Notes under the pieces: model-generated
What the model saw: the letters and a program-made list of their open reading frames with translations, nothing else
Database searches by the model: none
Told to the model about the DNA's origin: nothing
Translations under genes and position numbers: made by a program
Source of the DNA: Lepus europaeus
Lineage: Eukaryota; Chordata; Mammalia; Lagomorpha; Leporidae
NCBI RefSeq assembly: GCF_033115175.1
Contig: NC_084827.1
Coordinates: forward strand, 150,343,701-150,407,700
Direction: 5' to 3'
Length of the DNA stretch: 64,000 nt
Shown here: piece after piece, positions 1 through 12,068 of the stretch
Position numbering within the stretch: the stretch's first letter is position 1
Layout of the letters: every line of letters begins with the position of its first letter

Positions 1-86
1 GCAGTTAGGACTAGAACCGGCACCCATATGGGATGCCAGCACTTCAGGCCAGGGCATTAACCTAGTGAGCCACAGCGCTGGCCCCT
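1..86 (-). mobile_element. C-SINE, 5' part, cut by window edge
   Basis: Antisense head of a C-repeat SINE ending at the box complement gccacagcgctggccc; the tail lies left of the window. Confidence 0.85.
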
Positions 87-87
87 A

Positions 88-304
88 AACTATTTTACTT
101 ATTGTAGGGTTAACTGTACCATTGTTAAGTAAACTGAAAATCAATCTTTACAAAAATTAGGTGTGGGAATGTGAGAGGGAGGAGGAGGAAGGGTTGGAGT
201 GTGGGCAGGAGGAAGGGCTGGGGAGGGAGTGTCACTATGTTCCTAAATCTGTATATATGAAATACATGAAGCTTGTATAACTTAAATAAAATGTAAAAAA
301 AAAA
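88..304 (+). mobile_element. LINE-1 3' end, 5'-truncated
   Basis: Carries the G/A-rich tract (gggaggaggaggaagg), tgttcctaaatctgtatata and a terminal aataaaatgtaaaaaaaa, the pattern of rabbit-type LINE-1 3' ends that recurs at 28.2 and 29.6 kb. Confidence 0.75.
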
Positions 305-1301
305 CCAAAGAAAAAGAAGACAATACATACAACACTACGTGAATGTACAGACAAGAGATAAACCAGAAACAAGAATGGCTTTGTGCGTGTGTGTGTGTGT
401 GTGTGTTAGGAATATGGCATTTGAAGAGTGAAGAGGTTAAGGAAAGCCTTCACAGAGGAAGTGACTTCCAGTAGGGGCTAGAGTAACCTGAGTGATGTAC
501 AGTTAGATAAGATAAAAAAGTAGAGAAGACCATTTCAGATATTTGTACACATTTTTGTACAGTTGAGCATTTGTACACTTTTTTAGTTTCCTTAGGGTCC
601 TCTTTGCCCATGACCTTCTACTTCCTTATTAACTATGCAAATGTATCCCATACCTCATTGCCAACTTTAGTGGTACCCTGTCTATACACGTTTTCTGGCC
701 ACTCCAGCTGAGAAGAGCACTTCTCCAATAGCTATCTGAAGGATATAATCAACAATTAATAATCTACCATGTTGGAATTTCTTCCCTATCATTGTCTTTA
801 AATGTGATTTAAATAGTTTATTTGCATTCTTTTACCAACAAGCTTTTTATTTCCTTTAGTGATAGAAATGGTTCATAATCCCTTCTTTGAATAACTGCAC
901 TGCCTTGATTTGAGAAAAATGATTTGGCCTGGTGACATAACCTAGAAAAATGCCATAGGTTTTACTTGACTCTTGTCAAATATTGGTTTCTTGATTTTAA
1001 TGAAAATTTACTTGTTAGAGGCCAGTTCCATTTATAACTTTTATAGTTTCATCAATTATTTTATAAATAAATTCTATCTTCAAAAAATTCTGTAAATAAA
1101 GTTTCAAAATTAAACTGAGCACCAAAGGGGAAACCTGTTGAAGTGAAATGGACACTATGAGAAACAGTGACTTGATCAGCTCTTGTCCTCACTGTTGATG
1201 TACAATGTAATACTTTATCCTTTTTAGTATTTTTTTTGTTCTAGTACTATCTGTTGAACTCTGTAATTAACACACAGTTATTCTTAGGTGTTTAAATTTT
1301 A
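305..1301. other. Unassigned 5' flank
   Basis: AT-rich unique-looking DNA with a (GT)n run at about 384-407. No gene or repeat family recognised. Confidence 0.6.
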
Positions 1302-1634
1302 GGCCGGTGCCGTGGATTAACAGGCTAATTCTCCACCTTGCGGTGCTGGCATACCGGGTTCTAGTCCCAGTTGGGGCGCTGGATTCTATCCCGGTTGCCC
1401 CTCTTCCAGGCCAGCTCTCTGCTATGGCCCGGGAAGGCAGTGGAGGATGGCCCAAGTCTTTGGGTCCTGCACCTGCATGGGTGACCAAGAGAAGCACCTG
1501 GCTCCTGGCTTCAGATCAGCGAGATGCGCTGGCCGCAGGGGCCATTGGAGGGTGAACCAACGACAAAAAGGAAGACCTTTCTCTCTGTCTCTCTCTCTCA
1601 CTATCCACTCTGCCTGTCCAAAAAAAAAAAAAAA
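1302..1634 (+). mobile_element. C-SINE, full length, younger type
   Basis: Starts GGCCGGTGCCGTGG and ends in tctctctctcactatccactctgcctgtcc plus poly(A). A short target duplication around taaatttta is possible. Confidence 0.9.
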
Positions 1635-1689
1635 GAAATAAATTTTAACTGAAAAGTGATCCCTGTTAAATTTAAGAGTGGGAATAAGA

Positions 1690-2660
1690 AAGGGAGGAGA
1701 TGTACAATTTGGGACATGCTCAATCGGACTTGCCCCAAATGGTGGAGTTAGAAATGTGCCAGGGGATTGCAGTACAATCCCATCAAGGTGGCATGTACCA
1801 ATGCCATCTCACTAGTCCAAGTGATCAATTTCAGTTCACAATTGATCATAATGATAGGACTAAGAGTCAAAGGGATCACACAAACAAGACTAGTGTCTGC
1901 TAATACTAACTGATAGAATCAAAAAGGGAGAGAACGATCCAACATGGGAAGCGGGATACACAGCAGACTCATAGAATGGCAGATGTCCTAAATAGCACTC
2001 TGGCCTCAGAATCAGCCCTTAAGGCATTCGGATCTGGCTGAAGAGCCCATGAGAATATTTTAGGTATGGAAAGCCAAGACACTCTGGAAAAAAAAAAAGA
2101 AGACCTAAATGAAAGATCTCTGTGAGTAGATCCCAGTGGAAAGAATGGGCCATCAAAGGAGGTACCTTTCTCTGAAGGGAGGAGAGAACTTCCACTTTGA
2201 CTATGACCCTGTCGGAATAAGATCAAAGTTGGCAAACTCAAAAGGTTTCCATAGCCTTGGCAACTCATGACTAGAGCCTAGGGAGATTACTGATGCCATA
2301 AACAAGAGTGTCAAATTGTTAAGTGAACAACAGGAGTCACTGTGTCCTTACTTCTCATGTGGGATCTCTGTCCTTAATGTGTTGCCCAATGTGAAGTAAT
2401 GCTATAACTAGTACAGAAACAGTATTTTACACTTTGTGTTTCTGTATGGGTGCAAACTGATGAAATCTTGCTTAATATATACTAAACTGATCTTCTGTAT
2501 ATAAAGATAATTGAAAATGAATCTTGATGTGAATGGAATGGGAGAGGGAGCAGGTGATGGGAGGGGTGCTAGTGGGAGGGAAATTATGGGGGGGGGGAAG
2601 CCATTGTAATCCATAAGCTGTACTTTGGAAATTTATATTTACTAAATAAAAAAAAGAAGA
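1690..2660 (+). mobile_element. LINE-1 3' UTR, 5'-truncated
   Basis: Begins near atgtacaatttgggacatgc and ends ggaaatttatatttactaaataaaa. It contains the tract gggagagggagcagg and a G run at 2588-2597. It is the plain (non-duplicated) version of the 3' UTR seen at 17.4 and 20 kb. Confidence 0.85.
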
Positions 2661-2689
2661 TGAAGAAAAAAATATTATCACATAACAAT

Positions 2690-2915
2690 TTACATGATCA
2701 ATGCCCTGTTGTAAAATATAATGTTATAATGAACATCACTGGGTATACATTTTTTGTTTGTTTTTTTGAGTAGTCCTTATGACAGATTCATACAAGTCCA
2801 AGGTTATACAAGCATTAAGGTGTTTGGTTCACTGTTCCAAAACAGTAGTGCCTGTTTGCATTTCTACCAGCAACAAATGTGTGCCTATTTCATATTATTG
2901 CTTGCATTTTGTTAT
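2690..2915 (-). mobile_element. Old LINE-1 fragment (probable)
   Basis: Text such as gtttgcatttctaccagcaac is typical of the antisense 3' region of old mammalian LINE-1. The fragment is short and diverged. Confidence 0.45.
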
Positions 2916-4587
2916 TTTTTTTTTTTAAATCATTCAAGTGACAGATGAGAACCAATATCAGATTTCTCTGATCAAGCTGATTCTAAACAGTCACTCCAAT
3001 ATCCTGGGGACATCATCTATTTGAAGCCTTTGCTCCCCATTACCTGACAACAGGAGTAGCATGCATATTCATGTCTATCTCTCAATAAATGTGTCTTGAA
3101 TGCTGTAATTCTATGCTATGTTTTAGGGAAAGAAATATAATTAAATCATAATCCCTGATGTTAAGGCAGAGTTTTTCAATGGATTTGTGCAGGCATAAGG
3201 TCCTACAAAGATATTGAGTATCTCATCCTTTGTGGTATGTACATATGGCCTGAGGGAATCAGGACCACTGGGCTGGACACTTCTGGCAGAAAACAGACCT
3301 CTCTGTTCACCCCACAGCGCCATACAAATATTGTCATTTCCTATGTGGGCTCTGATGTGACTAACTTTGTGAAACATTGCCTTTTGGTCATCTTGATGTC
3401 TAGATCTCTGTATTCCTCAGAACTATAGATTTATGGGCAAGAACAAATATTTTATGAGCCAACTAGCCCATCTTCATTGCTCCCCAACCCACAACACACA
3501 CACACACATCCCATTTTGCTGATGATGCTGGGCATAGTCACATTCTGTATAGCTACAGTGCAACTCAGTAAAATTCAATGTTCCTTACTATGGGCTGAAG
3601 CAATTCTTTGCAACCTGAAAGACTACCTTGGGAAAGAAAAATTTCTTTTTCAAAATTTCTGATGAGTTTCGTTGTTAGTGGAGGAGGCCTCATTCTCATT
3701 GCTTCTCTACCTCTCTCAGAGAGAATTTATCAAGTACTGCTTGAGGACACTGTAATACCCCACCCTGAGGACCTTGCCAGGCAAGGTTGGATTCCCTTCA
3801 GACTCACTCCTACCACCTCTCATTGCTTCTAGATCCACAAATAGATTCAAGTCTCAGTAGGCCCCTAAAGGGGAGAGGTACAAGGACTGACATGGGAGAA
3901 GGTGTGTTAGACTCTGAAATAACTATTAGAGTTTTAAAATGTATATATACAGAAATTCAGCAGCATGCATAGGAATGGGTGTTAAAAGCATGAGATCCTA
4001 GTGGAAAGACTATGAAAAGTTGAATCAGGTCCAATTGATTGATATGGGTTCTGTGAGCAGATTCTGCATTTAATGTTACAGCTTGGGGAGCTAGAAAGGA
4101 TTCTAGTGGTTTTTGGTCAGCTGTAACATGGACCTTTCTTGTGGTGTGGAGAAATGATACAATGCTTATATGATGAGTTGAAGTGAGGTGAATAACACAG
4201 GTGTTGTGACGTAGTGTTAGATTACTATAGATAATCTTACTTGAACACGTGCATTGCATTATCAGTCCCATGACAGTTGATCTGGTACATAACAGGGCAA
4301 CTAAGTGACTAAGAGGTGGGTAGATTATACAAAGTGATCAGGCTGGACAAAGGGATGATTCATATACTAGTCAGAACAGAGAGTGATGGCACAAGATTTC
4401 ATTCTGTCACTCAGAATAACTTAAAAGTTAGCTCTTGTTTATTTCTGGAATTTTTCAGTTAACCATGGGTAACTGAAACCAAAGAAAGCAAAATGGTGGA
4501 TGAGGAGAGGATACTTTGTAATTGGCCTGATATGCTCCGAAGGTATCAGGAAGCTACATGAGAAAGTGATCTATCTTAGCTCATTTT
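2916..4587. other. Unassigned 5' flank
   Basis: Nothing recognised apart from a (CA)n stretch at about 3493-3508. Open frames here are short and have no visible domains. Confidence 0.55.
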
Positions 4588-4880
4588 TTTTTTGCCATGA
4601 TAGAATACCACAGTCTTGGTAATTTATAAATGAAAAAAGTTTATTTTGGTTCATGGTTCTGGTGGCCTGGATGTCCAGGAGCAGATGTTTGCTTCTGCTC
4701 AACTTCCTGCTACTTCACCTGGTGGAAGGGCAAGAGGGTGGGAGCAAGAGAAAGCTGAGGAAGGTGATCATGCTTTTACAACAACCCATTCCTTTCAGAA
4801 TAAACCCACTTCTATAAGAACTAACTTCTACGGAATGGCATTAATCCATTCTTGAGGGTTGAGCCTCCAAACCATGCTGC
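4588..4880 (-). mobile_element. MaLR-type LTR fragment (probable)
   Basis: The sequence ggtaatttataaatgaaaaaag followed by ttcatggttctggtggcctgg resembles the antisense 3' half of MST/THE-type LTRs of the ERVL-MaLR group, including the complement of a cattaat polyadenylation region. The family call is from memory. Confidence 0.55.
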
Positions 4881-5210
4881 ATTGGTAATTAAAGTTTCCA
4901 TACAAGCTTTTAATGGACACATCTGAGCCTGGGTATTGAGTCCCCATGCCTCTTGCACTGCCTTCTCTCTCCCAGCTTGCACCTGTAGCATCCTGAGGAG
5001 TTCTCTATGATCAACTGATGTAGGAACAGAAGTCTTGGGCCTGGTGTTCATATGTTTCTGCACAATATGCAGAGACTACCTGAAAGTGAACAGAGGTAGC
5101 ATTACCCTCCCTTCCTGGGACTTCCCTGTAGGACAGTGGAGACTGGAAATCTCAGAGGTACAACTTTGGGCACTGTACCTGGTGTGCAATTTGCTTGGAA
5201 GGGGAGATGA
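4881..5210. other. Unassigned stretch before the ERVL remnant
   Basis: Could be more decayed LTR or retroviral sequence; I cannot place it. Confidence 0.4.
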
Positions 5211-5224
5211 CTAAATAAGAGATT

Positions 5225-5561
5225 TTTTTTTGACAGGCAGAGTGGACAGTGAGAGAGAGAGAGACAGAGAGAAAGGTCTTCCTTTTTGCCGTTGGTTCAC
5301 CCTCCAATGGCCGCCACGGTAGGCGCGCTGCGGCCGGTGCACCGCGCTGATCCGATGGCAGGAGCCAGGTGCTTCTCCTGGTCTCCCATGGGGTGCAGGA
5401 CCCAAGGACTTGGGCCATCCTCCACTGCACTCCCGGGCCACAGCAGAGAGCTGGCCTGGAAGAGGGGCAACCGGGACAGGATCGGTGCCCCGACCGGGAC
5501 TAGAACCCGGTGTGCCGGCGCCACAAGGCAGAGGATTAGCCTATTGAGCCACGGCGCCGGC
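5225..5561 (-). mobile_element. C-SINE, younger type, with 14-bp target duplication
   Basis: Flanked by perfect CTAAATAAGAGATT copies at 5211-5224 and 5562-5575. Full length, ending at the complement of the GGCCGGCGCCGTGG head. Confidence 0.95.
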
Positions 5562-6227
5562 CTAAATAAGAGATTATATGCTGATTCACAGGCTGTGGGC
5601 ACTGGGTTCACTGGATGATCAGGGACCTTGAAGGAACACAGTTGGAATCCTGGTACTAAGGAAATATGGAGAGAGGTATGTGGGCAGACCTCCTTGAGTG
5701 GGCAAAAAAAAATCCAGATACTGATGTTCCATGTGAATGCTCACCAAAAGGTAACTTCAGCAGAGGGGAATTTTAATAATTACTTAAAAAGATGACCCAA
5801 TTGATGGATGCCAGTCAGGCTCTTACTCAAGTGAACCCTGTTATTACTCAGTGGGCTCATAAAAAAAGGGACAGTGGTGGCAGGGATGGGGGTTATATAT
5901 GGGCTCAGCATCATGGACTTCAACTCACAATGGCTGCCCTGGCCATAGTTACTGCTGAGTTCCCTATCTGCTAGGGACAGGGGTCAACACTGAGTCCCAC
6001 AAATGGCACCGTTCCCTGGGGTGATCACATTGGATTTCTTCCATCATGGAAGGGGCAGTGTGTTGATGTTACTGCCAAAGACATTTATTCTGTGTATGGA
6101 TTTGTCTTCCCTGCATAAAATGCTCCTAAAACTTATGTATTATCCACCCTCATGGCATTCCACACAGCAGTGTTTCTGATCAAAGCACTCACTTCACAGC
6201 AGAAGTATGACAATGGCCCACGCTCAC

Positions 6228-6242
6228 AGAATTTCTTGGTCT
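6228..6242. repeat. Left target-site duplication of the deleted LINE-1
   Basis: AGAATTTCTTGGTCT; its partner AGAATTTGTTGGTCT is at 8868-8882 with one mismatch, and together they bracket the LINE-1 inside the ERVL remnant. Confidence 0.9.
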
Positions 6243-8867
6243 AGGGAGAGCGGAAAGATGGCAGAATAGGAAGGGAGCACACTGATAGTCCGGGGAGAGA
6301 CAGTTTAATAAAAGTGGAGATACTGCAGGGTCAAGGAAGAGTAGGGGAAGAAACAGCAGAGGAAACTCTTCCGGAACTAGTGATTCACAGTGGACCTGCG
6401 TGGAGAGCGTGGGAACCCATTTTCGGGACACCAGCGGCAGACTCAACACACCAGTGCTGGAACGCGAGGTGAGCTGAACCTCAATAGCCCGAGACACCAG
6501 CAGGGAAGCGGAAAGAGGAGACTAGAGGGAACAAGGCTTGAAACTCCGTTGGGAAAAGTTCATCAGGCAAACTAGAAGAGAGAGAGGGAAAAAAAAAGTG
6601 ACCAATACGGACACGAGTTTCTCTCTCTCTCCGCTCACCTCTCAAAGGCGAGCAAGACAAAGATCAGGTGCCGTTTTGGACATACGTCATAAGCAGGGCA
6701 ACCTCAGGTCTGCACCGGCCCTGAGCCTAGCAGAAAAACCTGACTCTGGGGGGTGAAATAACAGGAGATTAGCATCTAACTTGGCAACCCAGTGGGAGAC
6801 TGCAGGGGAATTGGAGCCCACACTGAGGGCAGCAGAGATTCCCTGTGTGGTCCTTGGGAAAGAGCTTCCGATCTCTGGCTCCTGTGGGTATATCATTTGC
6901 CTTGCTAACTACCTCCAATTCCATTCAGCTGTGTGGAATTACTTCCCTTTTGAATAATAATAAAAAAAGGATGAAAGAAAGAGAGATTTACCACACCTAA
7001 CCTGGGAGTGTCATCTTTGACACACCCTCAACCCTGAGGAACCAAACAGAGCTCTCAGGCCACACTCATCTCAAGTCTCTAAGGCTCCATCGAAAGCAGA
7101 TAGTCCACTTAATCTAGAGCCATAGTATAATAAGAAAAAACACCACAGTGAAGAAACCAAATATCTCCAACATGCCAAACAACAAATGCAAAAACCGAGG
7201 TAACAAGAACAAGGAAGACACTATGATGCCCCCAAATGAAAAAGACACCCCAAGGCAAGATTATGAAGATGATGAGATAGAAGAAATGCAAGAAGCAGAT
7301 CTCAAAAAATTGATAAGAACATTAAGAAGTTCTCAAAAACAAATTCTTGAACTACAGAAATCCTTAATGGACAAGAAAGAAAGTTTTAAAGTGAGGATAT
7401 AATTTTCCTCATGGGCATTGTCTACCTTAGAAAAACTACTACAGAACATGCCTGTGACTAGAGACTTGTAGTTCAGGCCACCGAAGATTAGAGATGGGAC
7501 TTGGGCACTCCCTTGACTTGCATCCTCTGGTCTGCTTTAACAAACACGAGGAGGAAAAGAAAGCTAGGCATCAGAAGCAATGGGTGGCAGGCCTATTAAT
7601 GGCTGATCTGTAGAGTGATCTGCCCTCAAGGAGACCCAACAGGCCAGCCTACTGCAGTGGCTTTCAATGTGGTAAGTCTGGGCTTCAGCAGAAGTCAGCT
7701 TGTGAAGAGCCCTGGCAGTTCTGCCAAGAGTTGGATCACTGGAAATGGACCTGCCCTGGAGTCGAAGGATGCCCAGGTCAGAGCCACAGATCTTATTGGC
7801 TCTAAGCTGAAAAGCCCTTCACTCAGCCCAACTTCCAAAGTGACCACTGCAGCTGAGGGGATGGTCAAGTAGGGTCAGCAACATTGCAGGCAGAACTGTA
7901 AATTTCTTGTTAGAGATGCCACCTGCCTTGACCTGGCCAACTCTCCTCCCAGGCCAGCTAAGTAATGAAAGTCAACAGAGTGCCTTCCCATAGGAGGTTC
8001 ACACCTCCCTTAGGATGTACCCCATGTGAAGAGATAGATAGGTCTGGGCCTCTTCACTTACAAGGCCTAAAGCCCAACAGATTATTATCAAGCCCCTTCT
8101 GTCAGGTTCTATTTGCCTCTCATCAGAAAACTTAATTGTAGCTTAGACAGCACCTTTCTTAGCTCCTCTAATGACTCTGTCCTTTGTTCTAGACCCTGTC
8201 TAGTGCACTTGGGCCTCATTCCTTTGTAATCATAACCTCTACTCTACCACCAATGGCTCTACTCCCAACCTGTGTGTACTGAAGGTTCTCTTCCCCACTT
8301 AATGCTGTATAATTGTTCAGACCTGGTTAATGCCACTCTTAGGATCATTGGTTACTATCCTCACTCTGTCTTTTATGACCTTGTCTAAATATGATCAGAG
8401 TCGGCGAACTTGGAAGGCTTCCATAGCCTTAGCAACTCATGACGACAGCCTAGGGTGGTTACTGGCGCCCTAAACTAGAGTGTCAATTTGTTGGGTCAAC
8501 AACAGGAGTCGCTGTGCACTTGCTCCTCTTGTGGAATGTCTGTCCTTAATGTGCTGTACATTTTGATTTAATGCTATAACTAGTACTCAAACAGTATGTT
8601 TTACTTTGTGTTTCTATGTGGGTGCAAACTGTTGAAATCTTTACTTAATATATACTAAATTGATCTTCTGTATATAAAGAGAATTGAAAATTAATCTTGA
8701 TGTGAATGGAAGGGGAGAGGGAGCGGGAGAGGGGAGGGTTGCGGGTGGGAGGGAAGTTATGGGAGGGGGAAGCCATTGTAATCCATAAGCTGTACATTGG
8801 AAATTTATATTCATTAAATAAATGTTAAAAAAAATAAATGAGAGCAAAGAGAGAGAGAGAAAAAAAA
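6243..8867 (+). mobile_element. LINE-1 with 5' UTR, ORF1 start and 3' UTR but no ORF2
   Basis: A 2.6-kb insertion between 15-bp target duplications. It starts like a complete LINE-1 (aggga­gagcggaaag then gatggcagaatagg), runs through a 5' UTR of about 930 bp, then opens ORF1 at 7172. At about 7400 the sequence leaves ORF1 and enters what appears to be 3' UTR, ending in the G-rich tract (8709-8770) and attaaataaatgttaaaaaaa. All of ORF2 and most of ORF1 are absent. Because the outer duplications match, the deletion is either older than the insertion (for example a spliced LINE-1 RNA) or a later internal loss. Confidence 0.85.
7172..7402 (+). pseudogene. LINE-1 ORF1 N-terminal fragment
   Basis: Frame starting MPNNKCKNRGNKNKED with a Lys/Asn-rich head and then a heptad-like stretch (ADLKKLIRTLRSSQKQILELQ) consistent with the N-terminus and start of the ORF1p coiled coil. 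It stops after 77 residues where the internal deletion joins. The RNA-recognition and C-terminal domains are missing, so it is not functional. An in-frame ATG at 7148 adds eight residues; the 7172 start looks more like other LINE-1 ORF1 starts. Confidence 0.8.
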
Positions 8868-9229
8868 AGAATTTGTTGGTCTTACCACATTCTCCATCAC
8901 GTTGAACCAGAGGGCTTGAGATACTCAGTTACAGTGCCAACTAGGTGGCAACACCTTGCAGGACGTGGGCATGGTTCTCCAGAATCAGCATACGCTTGGA
9001 ATCAGCATCCAACATGTAGTGCTCTGGCTCCCATTGACAGAATTCATGGTTTTTGGAATCAAATGGTCAACATTGGAACATCACCACACATTATTACCCC
9101 AAGTGCCATGCTAGCAAAATTTTTTACTTCCTGTTCCCCAAACCTAACACTCTCCAGGCCTAGGAGTGTTAGATTGTTAGATTCAAAATGAAGAATGTTA
9201 ACACCAGGGAACACAGCACTGAATCTTCT

Positions 9230-9558
9230 TTTTAGGAGTTATTTATTTGAAACGCTGGGTAACAGAGAGAGTGACAGTGAGAGAGGGACAGAGATTTACC
9301 ACCCTCTGGTCCACTTCCCAAATGGCTGCAATGGTGGTCAGAATTGGGCCAGGCTGAAGCCAGGAGTTAGGAGCTTCTTCTGGGCCTCCCACATGGATGC
9401 AGGGGCCCAGACATTCTGGCCATCTTCTGCTGCTTTCCAAGGCACATTAGCAGGGAGCTGGATTGGAAACAGACCAGTCAGAACTTGAAGCAAATCCCAT
9501 AAGAGTTGCTGGCATTGCAGGTAGCAGCTTCTCCCAGTGAGCCACAACACTGGCCCCC
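9230..9558 (-). mobile_element. C-SINE, older type
   Basis: Antisense copy from ttatttatttgaaa to gccacaacactggccccc, with the usual ga-rich and ttcccaaatggctgcaatgg segments. Confidence 0.85.
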
Positions 9559-9649
9559 ATGTTTATTAATTTTTTGTGACCACTTGATTGAACCATGGAA
9601 TCCCAAGATATTGATCAGACATTCTGAGTATATCTACTAAGGTGTTTTG

Positions 9650-9962
9650 AAGTTTAGTTATCTATTTGAAAGGCAAATGACAGGGGCTGAGGGGGAAGAG
9701 AGAGAGTGCTTCCATTTACTGGTTTACTCCCTAAATGCCCAAAACAGGCCAGGCTGAACCCAGGAGCCGGAAACTCCATCTAGGTCACCCATTGGATGGC
9801 AGGGACCCAAGTTCCTGAGTTCCCATTGGTTGACTCCCAGTGTGCACATTATCAAGAAGCTGGATGGGAAGCAGAGGCGGGCTTTAATTGCAAGCACTTT
9901 GGTATGGAATGCAAACATCTAAAGAGGCAATTAACCCACTGCATCACAAAGACTGCTCCAAT
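9650..9962 (-). mobile_element. C-SINE, older type, diverged
   Basis: Begins tatctatttgaaaggcaaatga and ends near cccactgcatcacaaag; about 330 bp with many substitutions. Confidence 0.75.
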
Positions 9963-10441
9963 GAAGGTGCTTTTAGATGAGGTTAATTTAATGTGTAGAC
10001 TGAGTAGAGAATTTTGCCTTTCCTAATGCTGGTGGCCCTCATCTAATCATTCTAAGACCTGAATAAAACGCACAGCTGAGCTTTCTGTAAGTAAGGGGGA
10101 ATGGGAATGGCCCCTGACTGACTGGCTGAGCTGACATTGGTCTCTCATGGCCTTCAGGCTTAGACTGAAATATTGGCTTTCATTGTATTTAGAGGCTGCT
10201 GTCTTCCAGACTGGGACTTAAACAACTGGCTTTCCTGATGCTCATATGTTCGGCTTTAGACTGAAACTACACATTTGCTCTCCCGAGTCTCACACTTGCC
10301 AATGAGACTTTCCAATAGGACATCTCATCTTTCATAATCACATGAGCCAAATACTTAATAAATATAATGATAACGATAATGACAATACTAGCTCTGACCA
10401 TGTGACCAATCTAAAAAAAGGGACTGTAAGTTTTATAAACT

Positions 10442-10793
10442 TTTAAAAAATGTTTTATTCTATGTTATTTGAAAGTGCTTGTATGCATTGCAGAAATCAA
10501 GAGAGAAGGAGAGAGAGAGAGAGAAAGAGAGATTGACTTTCCATCTGCCAATTCACCCTCCCAGTGCCCGCTGCAGCTGGGTCTGGCTAGGGTGAAGCCA
10601 GGAGCCTGGAACTCCAGCAAGTCTCCCATGTTGGTGGCAGGCACCTGAGTACTTGAGCCATCCTGTACTATCTCCCAGGATGTACATAACAGGAAACCAT
10701 CAGAAACAGAGTAGCCCAGACTTGAACTAGGCATTCCAATATAGGACGTGGGCTTCTCAAATTGACTTAAGTTGCTGCACCAAGTGCCCACCC
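10442..10793 (-). mobile_element. C-SINE, older type
   Basis: Antisense copy with an internal (GA)n at about 10510-10532, ending gctgcaccaagtgcccaccc. Confidence 0.8.
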
Positions 10794-10804
10794 CTCTTTA
10801 TTTA

Positions 10805-10945
10805 GAAAGGAACAAGTACAAAAAGTCTTCAAAAATTTCATGGACAATATAGATTGTGAAAAAAAAACTAAGTATGGATTTCAAAATTTTCACACCAGAA
10901 TGAAACCTGGTTTCAAAATCCATTTTCCATGAACTGAACTTGTGT
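10805..10945. mobile_element. Palindromic mariner-like MITE (probable)
   Basis: Left arm aaaaagtcttcaaaaatttcatgg and right arm ccattttccatgaac are roughly inverted copies around a ttcaaaattttcacacc centre. The same arms recur at 14.3, 26.0, 30.5 and 51.1 kb. A (TG)n run follows at 10941-10977. Confidence 0.55.
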
Positions 10946-12054
10946 GTATGTGTGCTGTGTGTGTGTGTGTGTGTGTGGTCTGTTTCTCTGGAGAACCTGA
11001 TTCTAATATAGCTCCTCTCTAATAAGAACTATCAGAGTGCTGGACTGTGAGACCACCTTTACTAAACTAAACTAGATTAAATTTTTGATGTATTCTTCTA
11101 AAGTAATAGAGTATGTAAATGTTATAGCAGAATTATTTAATCAAAATGTATAATTTCTAATCCATAACATTGGTTTTGAATTTTGCCACACAGCAATGTA
11201 TTTTTATGATTAGCCTAAATTTTTTAAACTTCTAGATCTTGTTTTCAAAATCTGGTTTAGAATCTACAACTAATTTGAGGATGAGTCATTTAAATTCTCT
11301 GGGACTCACTTCTCCTAGCTATAATACAAGATGGAACTAAATGTTCTCTGAGGTTTCTTTCAGTTATAATGATCTGTGGTATTTCCAGATCTCCCGAGTT
11401 GCAAAGGAACATGGTGGCCTGTATTTTTCATAGGTCCCAATAAATAGCTCTCCGGTTTTCTTCCCAGGTTCTATAGAAATTTGACAGACAGAGGCCAAAG
11501 CATCACTCTATTACTGATGGAAAATACTGAAAGAGGAATTCTTTTCTTTATGGGTAGCTCATTCCCTCTAGGAGAAAGGAAACCTGAGCAGGAGAAAAGA
11601 AAGCCGACGTGGGCATGCCCAGTTTATTGTCTCAGATTTACTCACCAGATAAATCACTTCTGTACCCTAGATGCTGAAAGAGTAAAGGGACAGAGAAAAG
11701 CTAGGATTATAAGCTAATAGACTTTTACTCCCTTGGAAAGAAAGGTCGGGTAGGGAAGAATCATTTCCTACTAACCCTATGTTAGATCAGAAAGTATAAA
11801 ACTGGAGATTTAAATAGGTACCTGGGTTGGGCCCACATACTCCTTAAATGAAGATGATAGGGGGTCATTGCAGTGATTTGAGAAGGAGCAAGATGGAAAC
11901 TACGTAAAGAAAAGCCTGACCAGGGATAAATGAGTAAACAAGGCGAGTAGAGTAGAGACAAACAAAGAGTAAACAAAGAGTAGAGAGAGAGTGAATGGAA
12001 GGATTAGAAAAGTTAAGAGCTAAGTAAGAGCTAAGAAAAGCTTAGGCATTGCTT
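10946..12054. other. Unassigned 5' flank
   Basis: A (TG)n run up to 10977, then AT-rich sequence with no recognised repeat or gene. Confidence 0.55.
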
Positions 12055-12068
12055 TTGGAGGACATTTT

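Larger units (their letters stand above)
5576..9190 (+). mobile_element. ERVL-type endogenous retrovirus pol remnant, split by LINE-1
   Basis: Two arms (5576-6242 and 8868-9190) read in + orientation. The left arm looks like the end of RNase H (around 5576-5780) followed by the integrase zinc-binding and early core region (about 5790-6240; the frame at 5792-5974 is the clearest). The right arm continues into the integrase C-terminal part and the start of the following region, where ERVL elements carry a dUTPase. Frames shift and stops intervene in both arms, so it is a dead, old copy. No paired LTRs were identified. The assignment rests on recognising the order of pol features; a profile search for integrase core and dUTPase would test it. 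Confidence 0.65.
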
